The notes beneath the pieces are model-generated. The model was not told where the DNA came from and did not search any database. It saw only the letters and a program-made list of their open reading frames with translations. From a virus, in IMG/VR virus record IMGVR_UViG_3300044859_001357, positions 1-33,119 of that record: a DNA stretch of 33,119 nt. One strand, written 5' to 3'. Both the position numbers and the translations under genes were made by a program. Below are positions 1 to 8,647 of the stretch, in pieces. Numbering within the stretch: the stretch's first letter is position 1; the number at the start of each line of letters is the position of its first letter.

Positions 1-348
1 CTCGGGTTCCGGCGGCGCAACGTAGACAAATGCGGCTCCGTCGAACACGATGTCCGAGCGGCCAGCAGTTACAGGAGCGCGGCTGGCGAATCGCGGGACA
101 GCGAGCGCGTCGAGGCTGGCGTTGACTTGCAGACCTAATGCCGTATTGGCGGCAAATGTGGCGAGCGTGGCGGGGATGTCGGCGTTCAGCACGGCGAGCA
201 GGCGATCGGTTGGAAGACTCCAGAACTGCGCGTTGGTGGTGGCGAGCGTTGACGCAAGATGGTGCGTGGCTTCGCCTGCTTGCAGGACGAGTTGTTCTTT
301 TGCCTGCAAGTCGGCTTCGGCTTGGGTGAGTTGGCGGATGATTGACAT
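1..348 (-). CDS. Tail-region protein of unknown function, 3'-truncated variant copy
   Basis: This frame starts with ATG at 348 and is open to the window edge (116 codons). It is the second variant of the gene at 32728-33087. Twelve of the 15 base differences from that copy are at third codon positions. One serine codon is TCA here and AGC there. The only visible amino-acid change is Ile here versus Val there, in the stretch LNADI/VPATLATF. Such a pattern means both variants have been under selection for protein function. The ATG is only 8 bases past the stop of the collagen-like fibre gene, so it belongs to the same late operon. I do not recognise the family. Position after the fibre suggests a virion or fibre-associated role. 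Confidence 0.7.
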   Translation of the reverse strand, partial: MSIIRQLTQAEADLQAKEQLVLQAGEATHHLASTLATTNAQFWSLPTDRLLAVLNADIPATLATFAANTALGLQVNASLDALAVPRFASRAPVTAGRSDIVFDGAAFVYVAPPEPE

Positions 349-380
349 GGTATTGGTTAGTAAAGGATACAGACAGGGTG
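1..380. repeat. Terminal direct repeat, left copy (contig overlap)
   Basis: These 380 bases align without gaps to 32740-33119. I count 15 mismatches, all between positions 127 and 256; the outer 126 and 124 bases are identical. The repeat lies exactly at both ends of the window, which is what a circular or circularly permuted genome gives when an assembly runs past its start. The mismatches suggest that two co-existing variants of one locus were each captured once. A true tandem duplication is possible but less likely. Confidence 0.9.
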
Positions 381-2198
381 GGTAACTGCCGAGTAGCTGG
401 ACGGTCTGCGGACTTCTGGACTACTCATGTCCGCTGGCAAGGAGCTGATCCCGCCGGTCGCAATGATGCCAAACGCTCCGACGTTTGCACTCAGATCTCG
501 CGGACACGCATTGAAAACCTCCCTAAATCCTGCATTGGCCCCAAATTGATCTGTGGCCCTAACCCCCAGAGTGGTTCCATTGTTAATTACCCAGTCAGCA
601 GCACCTTTTGACGGCAGCAATGCAACGTAGAACAGTCCCGAAACTTCGCCGACATTGATGGTAGCCTCGACGAGGCTGGAGACACTTGCACATGACCATT
701 CCCAAACAGCTCCGAGCCGTGTTTTTGGGAATCCGTTCGCGTCTGGCAAATAAACACCCCCATATAAAACATCCGTCACACTCGTCCCAGCCGTGATGGC
801 GATGGCGCATTTTGTGTAGGTGCGGATTTTTGTGATGTAAAACGGCACGAATACAGTTCCCGCCGGATTTCCGGCAGGAGCCCCAAAGCTAAACGAATAA
901 GTGCTGCCGAATCTGCCACCCAGTATCGGTGCTGTTGCCGTGTTCAGCGTATTTTGCAAGACGACCGTTTGCGGATCGAGATCGTATTTCCCGCGAGGGC
1001 CAAATCGACCCTCCACATCCGCCAGCGTAATAAGACTGGTCGCCGTAGGAGTCCCCGTCCCGCTTGATGTCGGGCGGGTGGTCGAGCTGAAGATCTGCGA
1101 TCCGGTGAACGTCTGAGTGCCGCTGGACGGGTTGATCAGCGCGACCGTGCCTGTATCGTTTGGAAATGCAATCGCGCGGTCGGCTGTCGCGGCGTGGGAT
1201 AGCGTGGTAGTGTAATCGCCGTTGAAGAGTTTGAAGGTCGAGCGCGACTGGATGTAGGCGTTTGTGCCGCTGGTGGAGATATAGGCGTCGGCTCCGAAAG
1301 TGGAGATATAGGCGTCGGAGCCGTTTGTGTAGATGTTGCCGTAGTCTCCGGTTGTGGAGATGTAGGCGTCGGAGCCGGTTGTGTAGATGTGGGCGAAGTC
1401 TCCGTTTGTGTAGATGTTGCCGTCGGAGCCGATTGTGGAGATGGTGGCGTATTGTCCGAATGTAAAGATGCGACCGGTGATTCCGTATGTAAAGATGCTG
1501 GCGGTAGTTCCGGTTGTGAAGATGTCCGCGCCGCTGCCGTTTGTGGAGATGGTGGCGTCGTTTCCGCTTGTGGAGATGGTGGCGTTGGCTCCGGTCGTAG
1601 AGATTACGCCGCTCGCGGTAACCGTCGTTGCGGTGGCGGCTCCCAGCGTGGGGGTGGTGAAAGATGGCGAGATGAGCGGGGCTTTAAGCGCGAGCGCGTC
1701 GAAGACCGCGTTGCCAGCAACGGCATTCGCGCTGCCGTCGATGATGGTGGCGTCCACGGTGGCTTGGATGCCTTGGATGCCTTGTTCGCCTTGGATGCCT
1801 TGGATGCCTTGTTCGCCTTGTTCGCCTTGTTCGCCTTGTTCGCCTTGTTCGCCTTGGATGCCTTGGATGCCTTGGATGCCTTGGATGCCTTGGATGCCTT
1901 GTTCGCCTTGTTCGCCTTGTTCGCCTTGTTCGCCTTGTTCGCCTTGGATGCCTTGTTCGCCTTGGATGCCTTGTTCGCCTTGTTCGCCTTGTTCGCCTTG
2001 TTCGCCTTGTTCGCCTTGTTCGGCTTGTTCGCCGGGTGGGCCTTGGATGCCGGGTGTGCCGTTGTCGCCGTTGTCGCCTTTTAGCGACTCCAGCCACGCT
2101 GCCAGCGTCCCCGCAAATCCATTGGCCACCGCCAGCTGGTAGGCGTCACGCGCCAAAGTGATCGGCGCGGAAATCTCGTTTTTGACGGTAGTGATCAT
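357..2198 (-). CDS. Collagen-like tail fibre protein with beta-solenoid repeats
   Basis: A 613-residue protein with four visible parts. The N-terminal ~40 residues are probably for tail attachment. Residues ~41-150 are Gly-X-Y collagen-like repeats, mostly GEQ and GIQ triplets, expected to form a triple helix. Residues ~195-320 hold about a dozen near-regular 10-residue units of the form xAxIxTxGxx, the sort of pattern that folds into a stacked beta-solenoid. The C-terminal ~290 residues are non-repetitive, contain a typical fibre sentence ([15 protein letters not shown]), and probably form the receptor-binding tip. Collagen-like regions are common in phage fibres. The gene follows the tail hub and a small tail protein and precedes the unknown gene at the circle junction. 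The fibre call is an inference from repeats and position. Confidence 0.8.
   Translation of the reverse strand: MITTVKNEISAPITLARDAYQLAVANGFAGTLAAWLESLKGDNGDNGTPGIQGPPGEQAEQGEQGEQGEQGEQGEQGIQGEQGIQGEQGEQGEQGEQGEQGIQGIQGIQGIQGIQGEQGEQGEQGEQGEQGIQGIQGEQGIQGIQATVDATIIDGSANAVAGNAVFDALALKAPLISPSFTTPTLGAATATTVTASGVISTTGANATISTSGNDATISTNGSGADIFTTGTTASIFTYGITGRIFTFGQYATISTIGSDGNIYTNGDFAHIYTTGSDAYISTTGDYGNIYTNGSDAYISTFGADAYISTSGTNAYIQSRSTFKLFNGDYTTTLSHAATADRAIAFPNDTGTVALINPSSGTQTFTGSQIFSSTTRPTSSGTGTPTATSLITLADVEGRFGPRGKYDLDPQTVVLQNTLNTATAPILGGRFGSTYSFSFGAPAGNPAGTVFVPFYITKIRTYTKCAIAITAGTSVTDVLYGGVYLPDANGFPKTRLGAVWEWSCASVSSLVEATINVGEVSGLFYVALLPSKGAADWVINNGTTLGVRATDQFGANAGFREVFNACPRDLSANVGAFGIIATGGISSLPADMSSPEVRRPSSYSAVTHPVCILY
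1255..1620. repeat. Degenerate 30-bp repeats encoding beta-solenoid units
   Basis: Imperfect repeats of about 30 bases, such as GTGGAGATATAGGCGTCGG and GTGTAGATGTTGCCGTCGG on the plus strand, encode the 10-residue xAxIxTxGxx units of the fibre. The variation between units is mostly at non-core residues, which fits selection for a solenoid fold. Confidence 0.75.
1763..2034. repeat. 9-bp tandem repeats encoding Gly-X-Y triplets
   Basis: About 30 tandem 9-base units alternate between two forms, read on the plus strand as CCTTGTTCG and CCTTGGATG. They encode Gly-Glu-Gln and Gly-Ile-Gln triplets of the fibre. All units keep the reading frame. A perfect 9-base tandem array is prone to slippage, so fibre length may vary between individuals, and the assembled copy number may be unreliable. 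Confidence 0.95.
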
Positions 2199-2214
2199 GC
2201 GTTAATTTGGTTGC

Positions 2215-2577
2215 TCATCGTGTGGCGTCTAGTAGGACGCGAAGAATCCCTTTGTAAAACGTAAGCGGAGCGGTGTCGCCTTCCGCCCAAAATTCCATAT
2301 CCCAAGCCCAATCTCCGGCCCCCAATGGCAACGGTTGGACCTCGGGAATCTGAGCGAACCAAGTTGCGGCATTTAGAATCTGGATCGGGTGAACCCCTTC
2401 CCCCGACTCGGTGTCAAAGGTCATGCCCGGATTTTCCGATTTCCGGAACTGCATCCGAATTCTCGCAAGCGGCAGAGTAGGGGCCACGCCGTTGACTATG
2501 ATCGGCCCGATGGCCGCGACGCCCTGCCATTTGTCCCCGCGCACGGCGGGTTCTAGATTGATGGTGATCGGTGTCAT
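2215..2577 (-). CDS. Small tail protein, unknown function
   Basis: A 120-residue protein between the tail hub gene and the fibre gene, on the same strand. It is beta-rich in appearance, with a central stretch RIRMQFRKSENPGMTFD and a C-terminal stretch WDMEFWAEGDTAPLTFYKG. This resembles small fibre-proximal adaptor or baseplate upper proteins, but I cannot assign a family. The ATG at 2577 is preceded by GACCC and has no Shine-Dalgarno sequence. A GGGGACCACC motif lies 48 bases upstream. A tail role is inferred from position only. Confidence 0.7.
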   Translation of the reverse strand: MTPITINLEPAVRGDKWQGVAAIGPIIVNGVAPTLPLARIRMQFRKSENPGMTFDTESGEGVHPIQILNAATWFAQIPEVQPLPLGAGDWAWDMEFWAEGDTAPLTFYKGILRVLLDATR

Positions 2578-2624
2578 GGGTCGGGTGGATTAAGCGCGGG
2601 ATCACTTCCGGCGGCGAGGTTTGG

Positions 2625-2635
2625 CGGTGGTCCCC
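2625..2635 (-). promoter_or_regulatory. GGGGACCACTC-family motif before a tail gene
   Basis: The minus strand reads GGGGACCACCG here, 48 bases before the ATG at 2577. It differs from the exact form GGGGACCACTC at the last two bases and can form a small hairpin (GCGG/CCGC). It belongs to a family of six sites. Function is unknown. Confidence 0.45.
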
Positions 2636-2652
2636 GCTGCCTAACGCTTGTT

Positions 2653-4437
2653 TTAGCCGGGCTCGTAGTTGTCTTCCGGCGGGATGCGGAGGCGGTCCAC
2701 TAGGCTGCTGAAATCCATCCGGGGGCTCGGTCCGATGGCCACGGTGGCGGCTCCGTTGCTAAGGTCGATGGAGAGCTCGGCGACCGGGACTTTCATGGCC
2801 GCCCACTCGGCGGGCGAGCCCTCGCCTCGGACGCTGAGGAAATCGCCGGGGGCCGGGAAATCCGGCGCGGTGGGGGCGAGGGTGAGACTGCCCTTGTAGG
2901 GCGTCCAATCTTGGCGCGCGAAGTAGTTGGCGGCGAGGTCCGGCGGGGCTTCCACAAACTCGGCGCGTTCGATGAACCCAGAAGCCTGAGTTCCAGCTGC
3001 GGCGGCCTTGACGGCGGCAGCCACGGCGGAGGGGCTCATGTTAATGGCGTCCACGGGGTAAAAAGCTGTATAACTGAGATATTTACGGTAGAAATCATCC
3101 GTGTCCGCACAGTAAAACGTGTAACCCTGCGTCCAACCGGTGTATGCCTGACATTTCGTTGGCTGGTTCGTTTGCAGCACGTTCATTGCCGTATTGCTGG
3201 CCCCGGACACCCGATATGTCAGGAGTTTCCCGCTAATATAGCGGGTGGCTTTGGTCGCCCCAGCGGTGTTTAACTGAGCCGTCGTGAAAGCATTGGGTTT
3301 GATCGCATACCAGCCAGTTGCCGCTGTTGCGTTCGCGTTGCCTAGGTAAAGCCCGCCTGTGTTGTAAGAATTCAGATTTCCACTCGCCCCGCCGCTGCAG
3401 CCGATGGAGTCGTAGAGCGAGAAATACCCACCGGGGCCCATCGTGAATCCCGGTTGCGCGGCGGCGGCCGCTTGCAGGTCAGCGTCCCGCTCCAAGCACG
3501 CCGCCCAATCAAGCGATAGTGCTGCGGTGGCGGCGGCGGCATCGACGCCAGCCCCAGTGACCGTGATGAGCTCATTGATTTTAATGAGTGCTAGTTGGGC
3601 GGATGTGAGGGCGTCGGAGACGAGGGAATCGCTGCGCTCCACTCCCGAGAGGAAGATGCTGAGCTTACGCCGCGACTCAGCGGCCACGTCGCCCGCAAAC
3701 TGATTGAGAGCGATGATCAAACTATCTCCTGACCGACGGGCGTAGGAGAGGGAGACGCCGAGCGCTCGGGCTTCCGGGTAGGATGACAGTTCCAGTCCGG
3801 TGGTTTTGTGGCCCTCGCCATCGAGGTCGATCACCTTGGCGACAGCATCGGTGCGGGATGCGAATCGCAGGGTCGGCGGGGTGGTCGCGTAGTCCATTCG
3901 GGTCACGGTGTCGGGGGCCCATTTGAGCATATCTTCCAGCGCGGACGCGTAGCTCGCGGCTCGGAATGCCATTTTGGGGACCAGATAGTATTCCGGCATT
4001 TCGCTCTCACTTGGCGCTTGCACGGGGAGGCCCGTGTTTTCGGCGCGAACAATCACATCTCGCAGCCGCGTGCCGATTTCGTCGGCCGTATACAACAAAA
4101 ACGGGCGGTTGTCGTCGCCCAGAAGCGGCGTCTCCATCATCCCCTGATAAACATTGTTCACCTCGTAGCTGTAAATCTTCTCCGGGAAGCGAAAGGACCG
4201 CTTGACGATGCCCGTGAACAAGCGCGTGCCAGTCCCGTCATAGAGGCTGATCCACTGGCCGTCGTCGGGAATCACCTTGCTGCGGCTGCCGAGGAGTTGG
4301 AACGTCAGCGTATCGACGGCCAGCGAACGCAGCGAGAGCGTCGCGTTGTAGCAGCACAAGTCGGCCAGCGAAATTTGCAACTCGCCCAGCGCCTTGCCAG
4401 CCTCTCCGGCGAGGTAATAAGGGGCGGTCGGTTTCAT
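2653..4437 (-). CDS. Tail hub / tail-tip protein
   Basis: A 594-residue protein starting by a 4-base ATGA overlap with the tape measure stop. Residues ~15-110 (including TFQLLGSRSKVIPDDGQW, YDGTGTRLFTGIVKR and SYEVNN) look like the first beta-barrel of phage tail hub proteins of the gp27/Tal type, which form the ring at the tail tip. The C-terminal stretch (GSLTLAPTAPDFPAPGDFLSV) resembles the returning hub domain. Between about 330 and 470 is a Ser/Gly/Asn/Tyr-rich stretch with several cysteines that reads like an inserted surface domain. Order after the tape measure and before the fibre supports the hub call. The exact family is not certain. Confidence 0.7.
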   Translation of the reverse strand: MKPTAPYYLAGEAGKALGELQISLADLCCYNATLSLRSLAVDTLTFQLLGSRSKVIPDDGQWISLYDGTGTRLFTGIVKRSFRFPEKIYSYEVNNVYQGMMETPLLGDDNRPFLLYTADEIGTRLRDVIVRAENTGLPVQAPSESEMPEYYLVPKMAFRAASYASALEDMLKWAPDTVTRMDYATTPPTLRFASRTDAVAKVIDLDGEGHKTTGLELSSYPEARALGVSLSYARRSGDSLIIALNQFAGDVAAESRRKLSIFLSGVERSDSLVSDALTSAQLALIKINELITVTGAGVDAAAATAALSLDWAACLERDADLQAAAAAQPGFTMGPGGYFSLYDSIGCSGGASGNLNSYNTGGLYLGNANATAATGWYAIKPNAFTTAQLNTAGATKATRYISGKLLTYRVSGASNTAMNVLQTNQPTKCQAYTGWTQGYTFYCADTDDFYRKYLSYTAFYPVDAINMSPSAVAAAVKAAAAGTQASGFIERAEFVEAPPDLAANYFARQDWTPYKGSLTLAPTAPDFPAPGDFLSVRGEGSPAEWAAMKVPVAELSIDLSNGAATVAIGPSPRMDFSSLVDRLRIPPEDNYEPG

Positions 4438-6125
4438 CGGGCGAGGGAAAAGAGGTGGTTGATCTGTGACTGCTGGTGGTTGATCCGGTTATTGATGGAG
4501 GTTATACCAGCGGTCAGGCCATTGAGCGCGGACAGGAAGGCGTTGCCCTGTTCGGAAAGCCCCGTGCCGACGTCTTGCACGGCCTTGGTGATTGCCTGCG
4601 TGTCCTGCGGGTTGGGCGTTAGCGTTTGGATCTGGGCGACCGTGCCCGTGCGCTCGCCGTCGAGCGAGGTTTTCACTTCCGTGACTTTGTCGGCGGCGGC
4701 GGTGGTGATGGTGCCGACTTCCACTTTGATTTGTTCAATCGCGGCGGTGGGGCCGGAGGCGAGAGTTTCCTTCAGGCTGTCTTCGATGGACTTGAATGCC
4801 TTCCCGGCTTCCTTGGTGACGGAGCCCTTGTATTTGTCCCGCAGGTCGATGAGCGCGACCTCCACGTCCTCCGCCACGTTGAGCTTGGCGTCGGCAAACA
4901 GCCGGGCTTGCTCGTTGGCGATGTCCTTGGATTTCTGGAGTTCCTTATTGGTGGCGTCGAGCTTGTCGCTGAGTTCTTTGAACTCAGCGGGGTTGAGCTT
5001 GTCCTTGCTGTCCGTGAGCGCGCGCGTGTAGGCGCTGTATGCCGTGGACTGCGCTTGCTGCGCGATAGTCACGGCGGATTGGCTTTGGCGGAGGTTTTCC
5101 GAGAGCTTCGCCACTTCCACCTTGAGCCGCACGGCGAGCGCGTTGGCCTCGGCGAGCGCCACATCGCCGCCGTCTTGCTGGGCGATTTTGATTCCCCGGT
5201 TGGCCCGTTGTTGTTCGATGCTTTGGAGCTGCCCCCGCAGCGTGGCGATGCGTTGTAAAGTCTGCTCCTGTTCCTTTAATCCGTCCGCCTCGTCTTGGTA
5301 AACCTTGGAGAGGGACGAACCTGTCTCATTCGCCATTTTCAGGCGGGTGGCGTTGAGCTGGTTGAGGAGGCGGTCTTGCTCCGCCAATGATTCCTTCAGG
5401 TCATTCAGGCCAGTGAGTTCCCCCACCGGGTCTTTGGCTACTTTCCAGATTTCTGCCAGCCCATCGGACACGCTGGTGATCACCGTTTTGACAGGTGAGA
5501 TGAGCGTTTCGATGCTGGCGATTTGTGCCGCGAGATCTTCCCCAAGTTCCTCGCCTCTCGCTTTGAGTTCCGTTTCAAACTCCCGCCAGCGCTCGACTGT
5601 CTCGTCCAACATATCGTAGGACACCACCGCCGCCGCGCCGATGGCCACGAATGATCCGGCCACCGCCACCGCGTCCGCGCTGATGAGTTGGGAAACGGCC
5701 CGGAATTGTTGACCGAATCCGGCGTAGTCCGCCGCCTCTTGGCCGAGTTTCTGGGCACCGCCGGAAACATCCACGTCGAGCAGTCCTCCGGTTTTTCCGC
5801 TCGCGCTTTCGGTGGCGCGGCGCTTGGCTTCCAGCACGTCCATCTCTCGCTCGGCCTTTTTGACTGCGTCTTCAATCTTGAAGATGGATTTCTCGGCCTT
5901 GTTCGCCGAAGCTGAAATCTCGTCGATGGCGTCCGGGATTTTTTCGATGGCCCGACGCGCATCCTCTGCTGACTTCGGAATTTTATCGAGCATTCCGCCG
6001 AAGCCAGTGCTCGGCTTGACGGGGGCGGACAGGTCTTTGCCTGCATCCTCCACTTTACGGATTTCCGCTGCCGCCGTTTCCGCTCCAGTCGTCTTGATGC
6101 CAATCGTAATGTCGTTGTCAGCCAT
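4434..6125 (-). CDS. Tail tape measure protein (short)
   Basis: A 563-residue protein rich in long charged helices and coiled-coil stretches (for example residues ~60-110 and ~290-420), with one hydrophobic segment near 150-175 (SFVAIGAAAVVSYDML). These are the hallmarks of tape measure proteins, which set tail length and pass into the cell envelope at injection. At about 1.5 angstrom per residue the tail would be near 80-85 nm, short for a siphovirus. The gene lies between small tail proteins and the hub, to which it is joined by ATGA. The N-terminus (NDITIGIKTTGAETAAAEIRKVE) is typical of the family. No lytic or peptidase domain is seen. Confidence 0.85.
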   Translation of the reverse strand: MADNDITIGIKTTGAETAAAEIRKVEDAGKDLSAPVKPSTGFGGMLDKIPKSAEDARRAIEKIPDAIDEISASANKAEKSIFKIEDAVKKAEREMDVLEAKRRATESASGKTGGLLDVDVSGGAQKLGQEAADYAGFGQQFRAVSQLISADAVAVAGSFVAIGAAAVVSYDMLDETVERWREFETELKARGEELGEDLAAQIASIETLISPVKTVITSVSDGLAEIWKVAKDPVGELTGLNDLKESLAEQDRLLNQLNATRLKMANETGSSLSKVYQDEADGLKEQEQTLQRIATLRGQLQSIEQQRANRGIKIAQQDGGDVALAEANALAVRLKVEVAKLSENLRQSQSAVTIAQQAQSTAYSAYTRALTDSKDKLNPAEFKELSDKLDATNKELQKSKDIANEQARLFADAKLNVAEDVEVALIDLRDKYKGSVTKEAGKAFKSIEDSLKETLASGPTAAIEQIKVEVGTITTAAADKVTEVKTSLDGERTGTVAQIQTLTPNPQDTQAITKAVQDVGTGLSEQGNAFLSALNGLTAGITSINNRINHQQSQINHLFSLAR

Positions 6126-6134
6126 GACCGTGGG

Positions 6135-6788
6135 TTAGGAAACGCGAGTGATTTTCACGAACGATCCGACCTTGACGGCCACGGCGGAGGCTGCCACCTC
6201 GCTCTTGATTTGAAATTGCAGCGCGGCCGTTGAGCTCGCGGTGAACACGCCTTGCAGCAATATGCCAAATGGATTCGTCGCCACCGGGGCGGAGGTGGCG
6301 GCATAAGTCCCCCCGATGGCGGCGATGGACAACGCGGAGCCCGAGTCCATCATGATCAGCGTGCCCGCCCCGCCGGAGTTGACGATCTGCACGCCCGTGG
6401 TGGTCGCCGCGCTTGTGGCGATGAGCGCCATCTCGATCAAATATACCGCCCCTGAAACGGGGACAAAATCCCATTCAGTGAGCGCGACCGGGGTGGTGGT
6501 GGACGCGAGAACGTCCGAGGTGATCCGCATGATGACAGGCACGTTAAGGGCCGTGAGTGCGCCGGAGACATTGAGTGCGCCGGAGACATTGAGTGCGCCG
6601 GAGACGGTGAGTGCGCCGGAGACGGTGAGTGCGCCGTTGATTTTGAAGCCGCCGGAGACGAGTTCCATCACGGTGGCATTTCCCGCGCCGTCGCGGATCA
6701 CGGCCGCTCCGGTAGTTCCGGTGCCGATGTGGAGAAGCTGGGCGTAAGTCGAGGAGAGGCTTGATCCGGTGAGGCTATTGGCTGGCAT
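6135..6788 (-). CDS. Repeat-containing virion protein, unknown function
   Basis: A 217-residue protein. Residues ~45-80 consist of six-residue repeats (GALTVS and GALNVS) of the kind seen as beta-structured stalks in trimeric fibre or tail-decorating proteins. The following ~130 residues are a beta-rich domain with many Ala, Thr and Val (MALIATSAATTTGVQIVNSG), similar in feel to small receptor-contact domains. It lies just before the tape measure gene. No enzyme motif is visible. A minor tail or fibre-like role is inferred from repeats and position. The start ATG at 6788 has the leader AAACC and no Shine-Dalgarno sequence. Confidence 0.65.
   Translation of the reverse strand: MPANSLTGSSLSSTYAQLLHIGTGTTGAAVIRDGAGNATVMELVSGGFKINGALTVSGALTVSGALNVSGALNVSGALTALNVPVIMRITSDVLASTTTPVALTEWDFVPVSGAVYLIEMALIATSAATTTGVQIVNSGGAGTLIMMDSGSALSIAAIGGTYAATSAPVATNPFGILLQGVFTASSTAALQFQIKSEVAASAVAVKVGSFVKITRVS
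6553..6636. repeat. 18-bp tandem repeats (4.7 units)
   Basis: Units of TTGAGTGCGCCGGAGACA / GTGAGTGCGCCGGAGACG repeat in tandem. They encode GALTVS or GALNVS hexapeptides. The repeat keeps frame and can vary in number by slippage. Confidence 0.95.
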
Positions 6789-6808
6789 GGTTTGGTGGAG
6801 TTAGAAAA

Positions 6809-7324
6809 TCAAAGGGTTTCCCAGTTGTTGGCCACGGCGTTCCAATTTTGCAGCACCCAGTCAAATCGGATGCCTTGGTAAAGCGGGATCGCGGAAACCG
6901 GGGTTTTATCGCCGGATTCGGTCTGGTAGTCGGTCATGGAGGCGAATGACCCGCTGAAGGCTTGGGTCGATGAGCAGCCGAGGATCACCGCGTCGAGAAA
7001 GTCCCACGTCTCGCCCGCTTGGACGGCGACGCGCAGCTTGCCCGTCTTCATGTAAGGGATGGACGCCGGGTGCCGCATGGCATAGCTGGCGGCTTCCGCA
7101 TGGCTGGCGTGGCTTTTGCGCCGTCCCCACTCCACGGCCACCCTCGCGCCCCATTTCGGAATGGCCACGCCATAGGTTGAGCCAATCGGCGCGTAAGCGT
7201 CCGAGGAAACCGACACCGGGAAGGTCAGCGGGTTTTGCATCCGGTCCCCAAAGTCGAGCAGCCGCACGGTGGCGCTGCCATCGTCCGGTATAAAGTCGAT
7301 TTGATGGATCGAGGAGGTCATCAA
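6809..7324 (-). CDS. Tail protein, unknown function
   Basis: A 171-residue protein beginning MMTSSIHQIDFIPDDG and ending NNWETL. It has no recognised motif. The composition is soluble and mixed alpha/beta, with no signal or membrane segment. It lies between the tail tube gene and the tape measure gene on the late strand, where chaperone, connector or distal tail proteins are often found. The stop is 20 bases before the next ATG, and its ATG is 3 bases past the upstream stop, so translation is probably coupled. A distal-tail role is possible but not shown. Confidence 0.65.
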   Translation of the reverse strand: MMTSSIHQIDFIPDDGSATVRLLDFGDRMQNPLTFPVSVSSDAYAPIGSTYGVAIPKWGARVAVEWGRRKSHASHAEAASYAMRHPASIPYMKTGKLRVAVQAGETWDFLDAVILGCSSTQAFSGSFASMTDYQTESGDKTPVSAIPLYQGIRFDWVLQNWNAVANNWETL

Positions 7325-7327
7325 CCG

Positions 7328-7771
7328 TTATGGGATGAAGACTGTGGCCGGGGCTGAGACCGTGGGCGGGGTGTAACTGGCCACAACAAAGTCCGGAAGA
7401 TCAGCCCCGCCAACGCCGACGGTTGGACTGCCAACTCCGGTCGTGATCGTCCAAGCCGTGAGTCCTGCCGGGTATTGAACCAGAGATGCCTTGGTTGCCA
7501 AATAAGTCGTCCCCATTTTCAGACGCCAAGACGTCCCATCATGAGACATGATGATGTTGGTTGGACTGTCAGTTTGCGTGCCGTCCGTGGAAAAAGCCAC
7601 CTTGCCTGCGCTCCATCCTGCAAAATACAACATTCCGTTCACGCCAGCTGTGGTGACTCCCGAGATTGAGCATCTGATCGCGTTTTGATCCGTGCCGTTA
7701 AATATCAGCTGAGGCGGGTTCTCGGAAAAATTAGTCGTCGGCGTGAAGATTGAAGTGGGTGCGGATGGCAT
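7328..7771 (-). CDS. Virion protein, unknown function
   Basis: A 147-residue beta-rich protein starting MPSAPTSIFTPTTNFSE. It has a segment (GMLYFAGWSAGKVAFSTDGT, SHDGTSWRLKMG) like small Ig- or jelly-roll-type virion domains that bind carbohydrate or decorate the tail. It sits right after the tail tube gene and its hairpin. I do not recognise the family and infer a tail role from position only. Confidence 0.6.
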   Translation of the reverse strand: MPSAPTSIFTPTTNFSENPPQLIFNGTDQNAIRCSISGVTTAGVNGMLYFAGWSAGKVAFSTDGTQTDSPTNIIMSHDGTSWRLKMGTTYLATKASLVQYPAGLTAWTITTGVGSPTVGVGGADLPDFVVASYTPPTVSAPATVFIP

Positions 7772-7808
7772 GGGTGGGAATCAGTGAAGGGTGACGAGGA
7801 AGGATCAA

Positions 7809-7839
7809 GCCGGGGCAGAGGGTTGGACTCCGCCCCGGC
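7809..7839 (-). terminator. Hairpin after the tail tube gene (weak terminator or processing site)
   Basis: An 8-bp perfect stem GCCGGGGC / GCCCCGGC with a 15-base loop, beginning 12 bases past the tail tube stop. On the minus strand it is followed by TTGATCCTTCC rather than a clean T run. It is therefore more likely an attenuator or mRNA-stabilising hairpin than a full terminator. The capsid gene has a comparable hairpin after it. Confidence 0.5.
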
Positions 7840-7850
7840 AACGATCAGGA

Positions 7851-8405
7851 TCACGCGTAGGTGACGAACGTGTTGAGCGGGCTTGGGCGTTGCTCCAAGC
7901 TGAACTCGACCGAAGACGTCACTGGGCCGATGTCGCCGTCATTGACAAGGCGCAGGCGGGACCAGACTTGGACGCGCTCGATGATCGCGCCGGACTTGTT
8001 TTGGACTTCCAGCAGCATGACGCCATCAAGGAAGTTGTCAGCCTTCACGCCGGGCGATTGGGCGGAGGAAGCGACCAGCGCAGCGGCAAGACCGTTTTCG
8101 AGTTGCTTGAGGTAACTGTTGGTCTTGTGGGTGGTAGCCGTCCACTTGCGCATCGTGACCATCTCCTCGATGTCTTCATAGTAGCCGCCGTTATCGGCTG
8201 GCACGTTGAAGGTTTCGCTTTTGACCGTCTTCGCGGACTTGACGGTTTCGATGTCTTGGAACTGGTAGCTGGTCCAGTTGCTCGACGGGCTGTTGTCAGG
8301 CCATGTGGCATTGGCGACGGTGATTCCATCGACGAGTTCGCCGGACGGGACGAAATAAAGGCGGGCGTTTTTGAGTTCGCGGCGGATAAGGGTAGGAGCA
8401 GCCAT
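7851..8405 (-). CDS. Major tail (tube) protein
   Basis: A 184-residue protein starting MAAPTLIRRELKNARLYF. Its size and its place between the head-tail connector genes and the tape measure match a tail tube protein, which polymerises into the non-contractile tube. Beta-rich stretches (ENFLDG-like VMLLEVQNKSGAIIERVQV; SSVEFSLEQRPSP near the end) fit the tube fold. No sheath gene is found anywhere, so the tail should be a flexible siphovirus-type tail. A stable hairpin follows the gene, as it does after the capsid gene, which fits high expression. Sequence identity to a named family is not certain. Confidence 0.7.
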   Translation of the reverse strand: MAAPTLIRRELKNARLYFVPSGELVDGITVANATWPDNSPSSNWTSYQFQDIETVKSAKTVKSETFNVPADNGGYYEDIEEMVTMRKWTATTHKTNSYLKQLENGLAAALVASSAQSPGVKADNFLDGVMLLEVQNKSGAIIERVQVWSRLRLVNDGDIGPVTSSVEFSLEQRPSPLNTFVTYA

Positions 8406-8437
8406 AATTTATTGAGTTGGAGGTTGAGGTGAGAGGA

Positions 8438-8644
8438 TCAAAAGAGGCCGATGATTCGGACCTTGCCGAGGGCTTCCAGCGCCTTGGCGTCGCTAGCAGT
8501 CAGCGGGAACGAACATGGGCCGATGCCGCAGATGGCGTTGCCAATCTTCAGCCCGTTTTCGAGGATTTGGACGGCGACATTCCGCGCTTCGGGCGCGGCC
8601 TCGACAGCGGTGGATTCGGCGGGTGATTTGTTAATTTTAGTCAT
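8438..8644 (-). CDS. Small structural-module protein (Mu gp38/DUF2635-like position)
   Basis: A 68-residue protein. The start MTKINKSPAESTAVEAAPE is charged and probably disordered. The rest (VQILENGLKIGNAICGIG...ASDAKALEALGKVRIIGLF) resembles small proteins found between the gp37-like and tube genes in Mu-like phages. Its stop is 33 bases before the tube ATG. Function is unknown; it may be a tail assembly factor. Confidence 0.6.
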   Translation of the reverse strand: MTKINKSPAESTAVEAAPEARNVAVQILENGLKIGNAICGIGPCSFPLTASDAKALEALGKVRIIGLF

Positions 8645-8647
8645 GGG

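Noticed and set aside
1763-2034. Possible CRISPR-like array
   Set aside because: Units are only 9 bases with no unique spacers, and they encode Gly-X-Y triplets in frame.
1389-2142. Plus-strand frames rich in DALFAL or PCSPW repeats
   Set aside because: They are antisense readings of the collagen-like 9-base repeats.
3808-5031. Long open frame on the plus strand (407 codons)
   Set aside because: It is opposite the tail hub and tape measure genes, has unusual low-complexity composition, no start context and no recognisable domain. It is a shadow of a GC-biased coding strand.
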